DNA from: Streptomyces pseudogriseolus
GTDB taxonomy: Bacteria > Actinomycetota > Actinomycetes > Streptomycetales > Streptomycetaceae
Assembly: GCA_002154585.1 (NCBI GenBank)
Contig: MUNG01000095.1
Span: 1-64,000, forward strand
Length of the DNA: 64,000 nt
Direction of reading: 5' to 3'
Shown one piece after another: positions 42,393-50,103 of this stretch (position 1 is the first letter of the stretch; each line of letters begins with the position of its first letter). Position numbers and translations under genes: made by a program. Below the pieces are notes generated by a model. The model ran no database searches. It worked only from the letters and a program-made list of their open reading frames with translations, and was not told where the DNA came from.

Positions 42393-43142
42393 TCAGCCCT
42401 CCCGCGTCGGTTCCTCCTCGGAGGACGTCTCCACGTACTGCGCGAGCATCTTCGTCAGGTACTCCTCGGCGGCGGCCTTGGTGACGCCGAGGGAGCTGAG
42501 CACGCCGGTGCCGTTCTCGTGTTCGAGGAGGGCGAGCAGGATGTGCTCGGTGCCGATGTAGTTGTGGCCGAGGCGCAGCGCCTCGCGGAAGGTCAGTTCC
42601 AGCACCTTCTTGGCCGCCGGGCCGTACGGCACCAGCTCGGGGGCGTCCTCGACGGCGGCCGGCAGCGCCGCGCGCGCGGCCTCGCGGACCGCGTCGACGG
42701 TGACGCCCTGGTCGGTGATCGCCTTGACGGCGAGGCCCTGCGGCTCGGCGAGCAGGCCGAGGACCAGGTGCTCGGGGAGCCCTTCGGCGTTGCGGGCGGC
42801 CTTCGCCTCGTTGTGCGCGGCCATGACCGTGTTGCGGGCGCGGGGCGTGTAGCGGTTGAAGCCCTGGCTCGGGTCGAGGTCGTTGCCGCCCTGGGGGACG
42901 AAGCGCTTCTGGGCGGCCTGCCGGGTGACGCCCATGCTCCGGCCGATGTCGGTCCAGGAGGCGCCGGAGCGCCGGGCCTGGTCGACGAAGTGACCGATCA
43001 GGTGGTCGGCGACGTCGCCGAGGTGCTCACCGGCGAGCACCGCGTCCTGGAGCTGTTCGAGCGGTTCTTCGTGGACCTTCTTGATGGCCGCGATGAGGTC
43101 GTCGAGACGGACGGATGACTTGATGGCGGGGTTCGTGGTCAT
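42393..43142 (-). CDS. Clp_N-domain protein with N-terminal HTH
   Basis: A 249 aa protein. The first 90 residues contain a helix-turn-helix WTDIGRSMGVTRQAAQKRF at 63-81. Two Clp N-domain repeats follow (about 95-165 and 170-240), with FNRYTPRARNTVMAAHNEA and the characteristic HNYIGTEHILLALL. It lacks AAA+ modules, so it is not an unfoldase. It may be a regulator that reads substrates or interacts with ClpC/ClpP. Two identical palindromes over and just upstream of its start codon suggest autoregulation. It is divergent from the DUF2786 gene. Confidence 0.8.
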   Translation of the reverse strand: MTTNPAIKSSVRLDDLIAAIKKVHEEPLEQLQDAVLAGEHLGDVADHLIGHFVDQARRSGASWTDIGRSMGVTRQAAQKRFVPQGGNDLDPSQGFNRYTPRARNTVMAAHNEAKAARNAEGLPEHLVLGLLAEPQGLAVKAITDQGVTVDAVREAARAALPAAVEDAPELVPYGPAAKKVLELTFREALRLGHNYIGTEHILLALLEHENGTGVLSSLGVTKAAAEEYLTKMLAQYVETSSEEEPTREG

Positions 43143-43143
43143 G

Positions 43144-43190
43144 TGTCAACCGTAAGTTGACAGTGCGAGGGTGTCAACCCGTGGTTGACA
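43144..43190. promoter_or_regulatory. Double palindromic operator TGTCAAC-N5-GTTGACA
   Basis: Two perfect copies of TGTCAAC-N5-GTTGACA lie at 43144-43162 and 43172-43190, with a 28-bp period. The first ends 2 bases upstream of the Clp_N gene start codon. TTGACA inside each arm can also serve as a -35 element for either divergent gene. The arrangement is what an autoregulated HTH dimer would need. Confidence 0.75.
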
Positions 43191-43229
43191 CTTTCGGGTG
43201 GCGGGTCGCGGCGTGGCACGATCGGCCCT

Positions 43230-44369
43230 GTGAGTACGTCCTCCGTCGTCGACCGCGCCTTCCGTTCCGCCCTCTACGACACGGGCGACGACACCCTCGA
43301 CACGGGCGCCTCCCTGCTCGCCGCGGACCCCACGGCGGACGCCGAACTCGCCCGGCGTGGCGAGGACTTCGTCGCGGCCGCCTGGCAGCGGGGGTGGCAG
43401 CCGGCCGACGTCGTGCGGGTGGTGCGGCGAGAGCTGGAGGAGACGCATGTCCGTCTGGCCGGCGCGCTGATCCTGGCCCAGGCGCGACGGGACGGGCGGA
43501 CGCGCGGGGCGCGGTGGGAGGCGCAGCTCGCCGAGCTGCGGGCCGAGGAGCCCGCCCCGCGCGGTGACCGGTTCTCGTACGCCACCGCCGTCCTGGAGCT
43601 GTACCGGCTGCTGCTGCGGCTGCCCGCGCTGGAGCCCCTCGACGAGGCGGCGGGGGCCTCGCCGTCCGGCGGGCGGGAGCGGAAACCGGAGTCGCGGATG
43701 CTCGGGCGCATCCGGGCGCTGCTGGCCAAGGCGGAGGCGACCGGGTTCCCGGAGGAGGCGGAGGCGCTGAGCGCCAAGGCGCAGGAGCTGATGGCGCGGC
43801 ACAGCGTCGACGAGGCGCTGCTCGCCGCGCGGACGCCCGCCGCGGAGGGTCCGGACGCCGTGCGGATCGGGGTGGAGCCGCCCTACGAGCAGGCCAAGGC
43901 GGTGCTGCTGGACGCGGTGGCCTCGGCGAACCACTGCCGGGCGGTGTGGAACGAGGCGTTCGGATTCTCGACGGTCGTGGGATTCGCGCCCGACCTGGAG
44001 GCGGTCGAGCTGCTGTTCACCTCGCTGCTGGTGCAGGCGACCACCGCGATGACCAAGGCGGAGGCGGCGCAGCGGGCGGGCGGGCGGAAGCGGACGAAGA
44101 CGTTTCGGCAGGCTTTCCTCGCCGCGTACGCCCACAGGGTGGGGGAGCGGTTGGCGGCGGCTGCGGCCGAGGTGCCGGTGGAGGGCGATCTGTTGCCCGT
44201 GCTGGCGTCGCGGGAGGTCGCTGTGGGGGAGCGGGTGGAGCGGTTGTTCCCGTCCACGACGACTACGCGGTTGCGCGGGGTCGGTGATGTGGCGGGGTGG
44301 GAGGAAGGGAGCCGGGCGGCCGAGGAGGCGGTTGCCGCCACCCGGAGGCGGTTGGGGCGGCGCCGCTGA
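43230..44369 (+). CDS. DUF2786 family protein
   Basis: A 379 aa protein. Residues about 155-200 carry the DUF2786 signature (RMLGRIRALLAKAEATGFPEEAEALSAKAQELMARH). The rest is helical and rich in Ala, Arg and Glu. The later region WNEAFGFSTVVGFAPDLEAVELLFTSLL resembles the family's C-terminal half. Function is unknown, and relatives are often found in phages and actinobacteria. GTG 43230 starts just downstream of the double operator, so it may share regulation with the divergent Clp_N gene. No transmembrane segments. Confidence 0.75.
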   Translation: MSTSSVVDRAFRSALYDTGDDTLDTGASLLAADPTADAELARRGEDFVAAAWQRGWQPADVVRVVRRELEETHVRLAGALILAQARRDGRTRGARWEAQLAELRAEEPAPRGDRFSYATAVLELYRLLLRLPALEPLDEAAGASPSGGRERKPESRMLGRIRALLAKAEATGFPEEAEALSAKAQELMARHSVDEALLAARTPAAEGPDAVRIGVEPPYEQAKAVLLDAVASANHCRAVWNEAFGFSTVVGFAPDLEAVELLFTSLLVQATTAMTKAEAAQRAGGRKRTKTFRQAFLAAYAHRVGERLAAAAAEVPVEGDLLPVLASREVAVGERVERLFPSTTTTRLRGVGDVAGWEEGSRAAEEAVAATRRRLGRRR

Positions 44370-44429
44370 CGTCGGGGTGCGGGCCCGTCGCCGACTGCGG
44401 GCGCCGTCCGCGCCCACCCGTGGCCGTCC

Positions 44430-44987
44430 CTACGAACCCAGGCCCTCCGTCGGCAGGCCCGGGGGCAGGCTGCCGCCCTCCGCCTTCGTGTACGTTTCCT
44501 CGCCCGCCGCGCCGTCCCAGGTGACCGTGAGGGACTTTCCGTCGACCGACGTCACCGTTCCCTTCGTGCGGTCGCCGTCGCCGGTCGGGCACTTCAGGGT
44601 GATCGTCGGCTCGGAGTCGCCCTTCGCCGTGCCGCTGCACACCGTGCCGCCGGTGGCGAAGAGGGCCGCCTCCTCGCCGTTGACCATCAACACCACCGCC
44701 TTGCCGTCCGCGGTGGTGAGCCAGCTGCCCTGGAGATCACCCGCCGGCGCGCCGTCGGAGCCGCCCGTGTCCCCCGTCCCCCCGGTGCCGCCGCCGGAGT
44801 CCGCGGTCCGCGTGACGGACGGGGTGGGTGTGCCCGCGGAGTCGTCCGAGCCGCCGTCGCCGCCGCACGCCGTCAGCGTCAGCGCGCCGGCCAGCCCCAC
44901 GGCCGCGACCGCCCACCGGGCCCGCCGGGAACGTCCCCCACGCGCGCGTGCCGGACCGAAGTGCTCCACCGCAGCCTCCGTAGTCAC
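44430..44987 (-). CDS. Secreted lipoprotein of unknown function
   Basis: A 185 aa protein. An Arg-rich n-region is followed by a hydrophobic stretch and lipobox LTACGG, then a Gly/Thr/Asp-rich linker (about 45-85) and a small beta-rich domain with two cysteines (TVCSGT and LKCPTG) likely in a disulfide. The repeated W-T-x-D and LTVTW pattern suggests a beta-barrel or sandwich. GTG 44987 is preceded by GGAGGGG at ideal spacing. No operon partner is seen. Confidence 0.7.
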   Translation of the reverse strand: MTTEAAVEHFGPARARGGRSRRARWAVAAVGLAGALTLTACGGDGGSDDSAGTPTPSVTRTADSGGGTGGTGDTGGSDGAPAGDLQGSWLTTADGKAVVLMVNGEEAALFATGGTVCSGTAKGDSEPTITLKCPTGDGDRTKGTVTSVDGKSLTVTWDGAAGEETYTKAEGGSLPPGLPTEGLGS

Positions 44988-45365
44988 CGCTGGTCCCCTC
45001 CCTGACGCCGGCCCGGGCGGCCGGACGACCGCTGCCAGCTAACAGGAACCGCCCCGCGTCCGGCCAGGGGCGGGTGACGGACCTCGCACCATCGCCGCCG
45101 GGCCGCCCGGAACACCTCACCGCCCGCCCACCGGAAGGGCACAGGAGGGAACACAAACGCGCGCGCGTGCGTCTCTAAGGCAGCGGGGCCCGGTAAAGCG
45201 TCCGTCAAAGCGGGCACCGTGCGGCCGGTGAGGCTGTAATCGCGCCGACACCCGTCGTGCACGTGCATGCGCCCATGCATGTGCACATGAACGAAGCTAT
45301 GATCCGGGTCAGTTGACCACTACATCGATGGTCACACCAGCCAGTGCACCAGCGGGGAGCGACCT
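44988..45365. promoter_or_regulatory. Divergent region with palindromic site before DUF397 gene
   Basis: No gene in these 378 bases. A 13-bp near-perfect palindrome GTGCACGTGCATG / CATGCATGTGCAC (45257-45286, loop CGCC, one mismatch) lies just upstream of a TATGAT -10 element (45298-45303). It covers the -35 region of the DUF397 gene, and is therefore a good operator candidate, perhaps for the XRE regulator encoded 1.2 kb downstream. Confidence 0.55.
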
Positions 45366-45650
45366 GTGGACCACGACGTGTACGACGGTGACGGGCACGA
45401 CGGTGCCGGCGCGTCCGGCGTGTACAACGGCATGGCGGCCACCCGGCTGGACGGTGTGGCCTGGCAGAAGAGCAGGCACAGCAACTCGCAGGGGTCCTGC
45501 GTGGAGTTCGCCCGGCTGCCGGGCGGGGAGGTCGCGGTGCGCAACTCCCGCTTCCCCGACGGCCCCGCGCTCGTCTACACGCGCGCGGAGATCGAGGCCA
45601 TGCTGCTGGGCGTGAAGGACGGCGAGTTCGACCACCTGGTCGCCGGCTGA
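45366..45650 (+). CDS. DUF397 protein (WhiJ-associated small protein)
   Basis: A 94 aa protein whose second half is the DUF397 domain: WQKSRHSNSQGSCVEFARLPGGEVAVRNSR. The first 25 residues are Asp/Gly-rich. In Streptomyces these small proteins pair with XRE-DUF5753 regulators and often with GHKL ATPases, forming whiJ-type loci that influence development (established for whiJ). Both other members lie within 1.8 kb here. GGGGAG precedes GTG 45366. Confidence 0.85.
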   Translation: MDHDVYDGDGHDGAGASGVYNGMAATRLDGVAWQKSRHSNSQGSCVEFARLPGGEVAVRNSRFPDGPALVYTRAEIEAMLLGVKDGEFDHLVAG

Positions 45651-45780
45651 CCCGGCTGGACCCCGGGATCCGCAGGTGCCCTGGCCCTCCCTTGGTCCCC
45701 GCTCCCCGTCACCGCGTACGGGCGCGGCGCCCGAACTCAACGCGCGTAGACACCCCACACGGGCGCACACCGCGCCGCGA

Positions 45781-46287
45781 TCAGGGTTGCGGGAGCCGGA
45801 AGAGCGCCCACACCACCTTGCCGCCGAGCGCGCCCGACAGCGGCTGCCATCCCCAGCCGTCGCTGAAGGAGTCCACCAGCAACAGCCCGCGCCCCGACTC
45901 GGCGGAGCAGTCGTCCGGCAGGTCCCGCGGGTCCCGGGTGACCGGGCTCTCGTCGCTGGGGTCGCGCACCGCGCACACCAGCCGCTCGGTCCACCGCAGG
46001 AGGTGCAGCCGCACCGGGGGCTGCTCGGCGGCCAGGCGCGGGGCGTTCGCCGGGAGTCCGTGGCGCAGGGCGTTGGTGACGAGTTCGGAGACGACCAGGC
46101 AGACGTCGTCGAACCGGTCGCCGAGATGCCACTGGTCGAGGGTGCGGCGGGTGAACTGCCGTGCCTCGCGCACCGCTTCGTAGCGGGCGTGCAGGGCGCA
46201 GAAGGCGGCGTCGGAGGCGGCCGCGAGGTTCAGCGGCGGAAGGCCCTGCCGTAACGGCTCGAGCATGGTCGATCCATTCGTCCCCAT
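45781..46287 (-). CDS. GHKL-type ATP-binding regulator (whiJ-locus anti-sigma-like)
   Basis: A 168 aa protein with an RsbW-like kinase fold. The N-box helix is DVCLVVSELVTNALRHG, G1 region AVRDPSD and G2 region SGRGLLLVDSFSDGWGW. I chose ATG 46287 because GGGAGTG lies at good spacing; the frame continues open upstream for 51 codons with low-complexity content. It is divergent from the XRE regulator and convergent with DUF397. These proteins are thought to act in partner switching or to modulate the XRE protein; the target is not known. Confidence 0.8.
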   Translation of the reverse strand: MGTNGSTMLEPLRQGLPPLNLAAASDAAFCALHARYEAVREARQFTRRTLDQWHLGDRFDDVCLVVSELVTNALRHGLPANAPRLAAEQPPVRLHLLRWTERLVCAVRDPSDESPVTRDPRDLPDDCSAESGRGLLLVDSFSDGWGWQPLSGALGGKVVWALFRLPQP

Positions 46288-46617
46288 GCGAGGCACTCCC
46301 GGAATTCGCGGTGGTGGCGAGGCGGCGGTGGTGCGGGGACCATGGTTTCGGATGCGCACAGCGGATGCAAGGGCAGATGCACGTGCAGCTGACCGAAATC
46401 CGCCCTGCCGTTCTGGTTTGTTGGGCAATTTTTCCGTCATCCTCGTGTCTTCTCCCTGGCTGTTCTCTTGCCCCCTCGTTGCGTCACGGTGCCCCTTCCG
46501 TGCCGCTTCCTGACCGGATCGAGCGGCCTGATTCCGTTTGCGTAACCGGGCGAGTACTGCTCGGAGTGTTTTAGTGGCAGACTGCGGGCCCTGAAGACGT
46601 TGGGGAGGCTGTCGAAC
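46288..46617. promoter_or_regulatory. Divergent promoter region of the whiJ-like locus
   Basis: A 330-base gap between divergent genes for the GHKL ATPase and the XRE regulator. It is AT-richer than its surroundings, with no gene supported. I could not pick out a convincing -10/-35 pair or a strong palindrome. Confidence 0.4.
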
Positions 46618-47478
46618 GTGAGCGCGGGAGAGCCGGGATCGGTGGTGCGGCGCATGCTGCTCGGATCACAACTCAGGCGACTGCGTGAGGCGCGGGGGAT
46701 CACGCGCGAGGCCGCGGGGTACGCGATCCGCGCCTCCGAGTCGAAGATCAGCCGGATGGAGCTGGGCCGGGTGAGCTTCAAGACCAGGGACGTGGAGGAC
46801 CTGCTGACGCTGTACGGCATCACGGACGAGCAGGAGCGGGCCTCGCTGGTCTCCCTCGCCAAGGAGGCCAACGTGGCGGGCTGGTGGCACAGTTACTCGG
46901 ACGTCCTGCCCAGCTGGTTCCCCACCTATGTCGGCCTGGAGGGCGCGGCCTCCCTGCTGCGCGCCTACGAGGTGCAGTTCGTGCACGGTCTGCTCCAGAC
47001 CGAGGAGTACGCCCGCGCGGTGGTCCGGCGCGGCATGAAGAGCGCGAGCGACGCCGACGTGGAGCGCCGGGTGGCGCTGCGCCTGGAGCGGCAGAAGTAC
47101 CTGGTCGCGGAGAACGCCCCCGAGTTCCACGTGGTGCTCGACGAGGCGGCGCTGCGCCGGCCGTACGGGGACCGCGCGGTGATGCGCGGCCAGCTCCAGC
47201 ATCTGATCGAGGTTTCCGAGCGGCCCAACGTCCGGCTCCAGGTGGTGCCGTTCAGCATGGGCGGCCACTCCGGGGAGTCCGGCGCCTTCACCATCCTCAG
47301 CTTCCCCGACGCCGACCTCTCGGACGTGGTGTACCTGGAGCAGCTCACCAGCGCGCTCTACCTGGACAAGCCCGAGGACGTGGCCCAGTACGAGAAGGCG
47401 CTCAAGGAGCTCCAGCACGACAGCCCGGGCCCCGCCGAGAGCCGGGACCTGCTCCGCGGACTCCTCCAGCTGTCCTGA
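46618..47478 (+). CDS. XRE-family regulator with DUF5753 (WhiJ-like)
   Basis: A 286 aa protein. Its N-terminal helix-turn-helix (about 15-70; LRRLREARGITREAAGYAIRASESKISRMELG) is followed by the DUF5753 sensor domain with EVQFVHGLLQTEEYARAVV and LDEAALRRP. DUF5753 is the standard partner of DUF397 proteins in Streptomyces. The family controls differentiation and antibiotic production. GTG 46618 is supported by GGGGAG. A start six codons upstream is less likely. The palindrome before the DUF397 gene is a candidate target. Confidence 0.85.
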   Translation: MSAGEPGSVVRRMLLGSQLRRLREARGITREAAGYAIRASESKISRMELGRVSFKTRDVEDLLTLYGITDEQERASLVSLAKEANVAGWWHSYSDVLPSWFPTYVGLEGAASLLRAYEVQFVHGLLQTEEYARAVVRRGMKSASDADVERRVALRLERQKYLVAENAPEFHVVLDEAALRRPYGDRAVMRGQLQHLIEVSERPNVRLQVVPFSMGGHSGESGAFTILSFPDADLSDVVYLEQLTSALYLDKPEDVAQYEKALKELQHDSPGPAESRDLLRGLLQLS

Positions 47479-47545
47479 GTACGCCCCGGACCGGCTCAGA
47501 GGCCCCCTTCAACTCCCTTTCGTCACACGTACGATGACGTGACAT

Positions 47546-47559
47546 CACACCGCGGTGTG
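47546..47559. promoter_or_regulatory. Perfect 14-bp palindrome upstream of the aldehyde dehydrogenase gene
   Basis: CACACCGCGGTGTG sits 43 bases before the start codon, beside the XRE gene's 3' flank. The symmetry fits a dimeric repressor site; the regulator is unknown. Confidence 0.45.
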
Positions 47560-47602
47560 CCGACCGGTTTTCTGCTGACGCAGCAAGGGATCGAGGGATC
47601 GC

Positions 47603-49063
47603 ATGTCGTCGTACTTCACCGACCTGGCTCAGCAGTACATCGACGGCGAGTGGCGTCCGGGCACCGGCGCCTGGGACGTCATCGACTTCAACCCGTACGA
47701 CGACGAGAAGCTCGCGTCGGTCACCATCGCCACGGCCGGTGAGGTCGACCAGGCGTACCGGGCGGCCGCCCGCGCGCAGAAGGAATGGGCGGCGGTCAAC
47801 CGGTACGCCCGCCGCGCGGTGCTCGACAAGGCGCTCCGGCTGCTCGAGGAGCGCGAGGAGCACATCGCCGAGGCGATCGTCGCCGAGCTGGGCGGCACCC
47901 GGCTGAAGGCCGGCTTCGAGCTGCACCTGGCGAAGGAGTTCCTGCGCGAGTCGGCGCACCTGGCACTGGCCCCCGAGGGGCACATCCTTCCCTCGCCCGT
48001 GGACGGCAAGGAGAACCGCGTCCACCGCGAGCCGGCCGGCGTGGTCGGCGTGATCGGCCCGTTCAACTTCCCCTTCTTCCTGGCGCTGAAGTCCGTCGCC
48101 CCCGCGCTCGCGCTGGGCAACGGCGTGGTCCTCAAGCCGCACCAGGACACGCCGGTGGTCGGCGGCACCCTGATCGCCAAGATCTTCGAGGACGCGGGGC
48201 TGCCCCCCGGGGTGCTCAACGTCGTGATCACCGACATCGCGGAGATAGGCGACGCCTTCATCGAGCACCCGGTGCCGAAGGTCGTCTCGTTCACCGGCTC
48301 CGACGAGGTCGGCCGGCACGTGGCGACCGTCTGCGCCTCCCTCTTCAAGCGCGCGGTGCTGGAGCTGGGCGGCAACAGCGCGCTGGTGGTGCTGGACGAC
48401 GCCGACGTGGACTATGCCGTGGACGCGGCCGTGTTCAGCCGGTACGTGCACCAGGGCCAGGTCTGCATGGCCGCCAACCGCATCCTGGTCGACCGGGCGG
48501 TGGCCGACGAGTTCACCGCGAAGTTCGTCGCCAAGGTGCGCACGCTCAGGGCCGGCGACCCGCGCGACCCGGAGACCGTCATCGGCCCGGTGATCAACTC
48601 CCGGCAGGCGGACCACCTCGCGGGCGTCGTCGAGCAGGCCCTCGCCGAGGGCGCCACCGCCCTGGTGCACGGCGCGCGCACCGGCAACCTGGTCGAGCCG
48701 TCCGTCGTCACCGGGCTGCCGGCCGGCTCCGCCCTGCTGCGCCAGGAGGTCTTCGGCCCCGTCGCCTTCCTCGTCCCGTTCGACGGCGAGGAGGAGGCGG
48801 TGCGCCTGGTGAACGACACCCCCTACGGGCTCAGCGGCGCCGTGCACACCGGGGACGTCGAGCGGGGCGTGCGGTTCGCCCGGCGGATCGACACCGGGAT
48901 GTTCCACGTCAACGACGGCACCGTGCACGACGAGCCGATCGTCCCCTTCGGCGGTGAGAAGCACTCGGGTGTGGGCCGGCTGAACGGCGACACCTGGCTG
49001 GACGCCTTCACCACCACCAAGTGGATCTCGGTGCAGCACGGCCGCAGCCGCTTCCCGTTCTGA
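47603..49063 (+). CDS. NAD(P)-dependent aldehyde dehydrogenase (benzaldehyde dehydrogenase-like)
   Basis: A 486 aa enzyme oxidising aldehydes to acids. The nucleotide-binding segment is IGPFNFPFFLALKSVAPALALG with KPHQDTP. General-base Glu lies in LELGGNSALVV, and the catalytic Cys in YVHQGQVCMAANRI. PFGGEKHSGVGR is the C-terminal family motif. Sequence features favour the aromatic-aldehyde (vanillin/benzaldehyde) branch, with substrate not provable from sequence. GAGGGA precedes ATG 47603. It stands alone, with no aromatic catabolic operon nearby. Confidence 0.9.
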   Translation: MSSYFTDLAQQYIDGEWRPGTGAWDVIDFNPYDDEKLASVTIATAGEVDQAYRAAARAQKEWAAVNRYARRAVLDKALRLLEEREEHIAEAIVAELGGTRLKAGFELHLAKEFLRESAHLALAPEGHILPSPVDGKENRVHREPAGVVGVIGPFNFPFFLALKSVAPALALGNGVVLKPHQDTPVVGGTLIAKIFEDAGLPPGVLNVVITDIAEIGDAFIEHPVPKVVSFTGSDEVGRHVATVCASLFKRAVLELGGNSALVVLDDADVDYAVDAAVFSRYVHQGQVCMAANRILVDRAVADEFTAKFVAKVRTLRAGDPRDPETVIGPVINSRQADHLAGVVEQALAEGATALVHGARTGNLVEPSVVTGLPAGSALLRQEVFGPVAFLVPFDGEEEAVRLVNDTPYGLSGAVHTGDVERGVRFARRIDTGMFHVNDGTVHDEPIVPFGGEKHSGVGRLNGDTWLDAFTTTKWISVQHGRSRFPF

Positions 49064-49127
49064 CCCGTACGGCGCCTTCCCGCAGGCCGCTCCCGGCGCC
49101 GTCCGGGCGCGGCCTACGCTGGGCGGC

Positions 49128-49775
49128 ATGTCAGTGATCCGTCTCCTCGTGCTCGGCGCGGTGCGCCAGCACGGGCGGGCCCACGGCTACCAGGTGCGCA
49201 ACGACCTGGAGTACTGGGGCGCGCACGAGTGGTCCAACGCCAAGCCCGGCTCGATCTACCACGCGCTGAAGCAGATGGCCAAGCAGGGGCTGCTGGTCGC
49301 GCACGGGACCGCCCCCTCCACGGCCGGCGGCCCGCCGCGCACCGAGTACGAGGTCACCGAGCAGGGCACCGAGGAGTACTTCCGGCTGCTGCGCGAGGCG
49401 CTGACCTCCTACGACCAAAAGCCGGACGTGCTCTCGGCCGGGCTCGGCCTGATGGTCGACCTGGAGCGCGCGGAGGCCCTGGTCCTGCTGGAGCGGCGAC
49501 TCGCGTCGATCGAGGAGTGGCGCAGGGCGGTCACGGAGTACTACATCCCCGAGGACGGGCCCGGTCGGCTCGGGCACATCGGCGAGATCATGGACTTCTG
49601 GGTCCACTCGGCCGACAGCGGGGCCGCGTGGACGCGGGACCTCATCGCGCGGATCCGGGGCGGCGCGTACACGTTCGCCGGGGAGGGCGAGCCGTTCGTC
49701 GGCGTGCTGGCCGAGGGCGAGGAGAACCCGTTCGCGACGGGGGAGACGGACCGGCGCCGGGAAGACTCCGAGTAA
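49128..49775 (+). CDS. PadR-family transcriptional regulator
   Basis: A 215 aa protein with an N-terminal winged helix (LLVLGAVRQHGRAHGYQVRNDLE ... PGSIYHALKQMAKQGLL) and a longer C-terminal helical domain than minimal PadR, as in the Vir-type subgroup. PadR proteins often repress adjacent ABC multidrug exporters. Here the exporter is gone: only a frameshifted permease tail follows at once downstream. The regulator is intact and may now be orphaned. Confidence 0.85.
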   Translation: MSVIRLLVLGAVRQHGRAHGYQVRNDLEYWGAHEWSNAKPGSIYHALKQMAKQGLLVAHGTAPSTAGGPPRTEYEVTEQGTEEYFRLLREALTSYDQKPDVLSAGLGLMVDLERAEALVLLERRLASIEEWRRAVTEYYIPEDGPGRLGHIGEIMDFWVHSADSGAAWTRDLIARIRGGAYTFAGEGEPFVGVLAEGEENPFATGETDRRREDSE

Positions 49776-49805
49776 TCAAGTGTGACGAGTGAGGGGGGCG
49801 GGTAA

Positions 49806-50050
49806 TACCGTGCGGTCTGGCCGTTCGGCTTCCTGCCCAACGCGTTCGCCGTTCCCGAGTCCATGCCCGGCTGGCTGGCCACGGTCGTGGAGTGGAACCC
49901 GATCTCCCACACGGCCTCGGCCGTACGGGACCTGTTCGGCGCCCCGGCGCCGAACCGGGCCACGCCTGGGCCGCGGTCCTCTGGCCCCCCGCCCTGCTCG
50001 CGGTGTTCTTCCCGCTGGCGGTACGCCGTTTCGCGCGGCTGAGCCGCTGA
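49806..50050 (+). pseudogene. C-terminal remnant of an ABC-2 type permease, frameshifted
   Basis: Starting after an in-frame TAA, the frame from 49806 reads [21 protein letters not shown] and continues through [23 protein letters not shown], the typical end of a drug-exporting ABC-2 permease. At about 49949-49953 one base is missing. The next frame then continues [24 protein letters not shown] and ends RRFARLSR at TGA 50048-50050. So only about 80 residues of a protein near 250 aa remain, and those are interrupted. The ATPase gene and the front of the permease are absent. It lies 30 bases after the PadR gene. Confidence 0.85.
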
Positions 50051-50059
50051 GACAGGGCG

Positions 50060-50096
50060 GTCCGGCTCCCGTCCGCGGTCCGGACGGGAGCCGGAC
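50060..50096. terminator. Bidirectional terminator, 16-bp perfect stem
   Basis: Arms GTCCGGCTCCCGTCCG (50060-50075) and CGGACGGGAGCCGGAC (50081-50096) with a 5-nt loop, between the permease remnant and the convergent decarboxylase gene. Confidence 0.85.
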
Positions 50097-50103
50097 CACG
50101 TGC

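Noticed and set aside
49776..50103. Minus-strand frame opposite the permease remnant
   Set aside because: Conserved ABC-2 permease residues are on the plus strand; the minus frame is Arg/Pro-rich noise.
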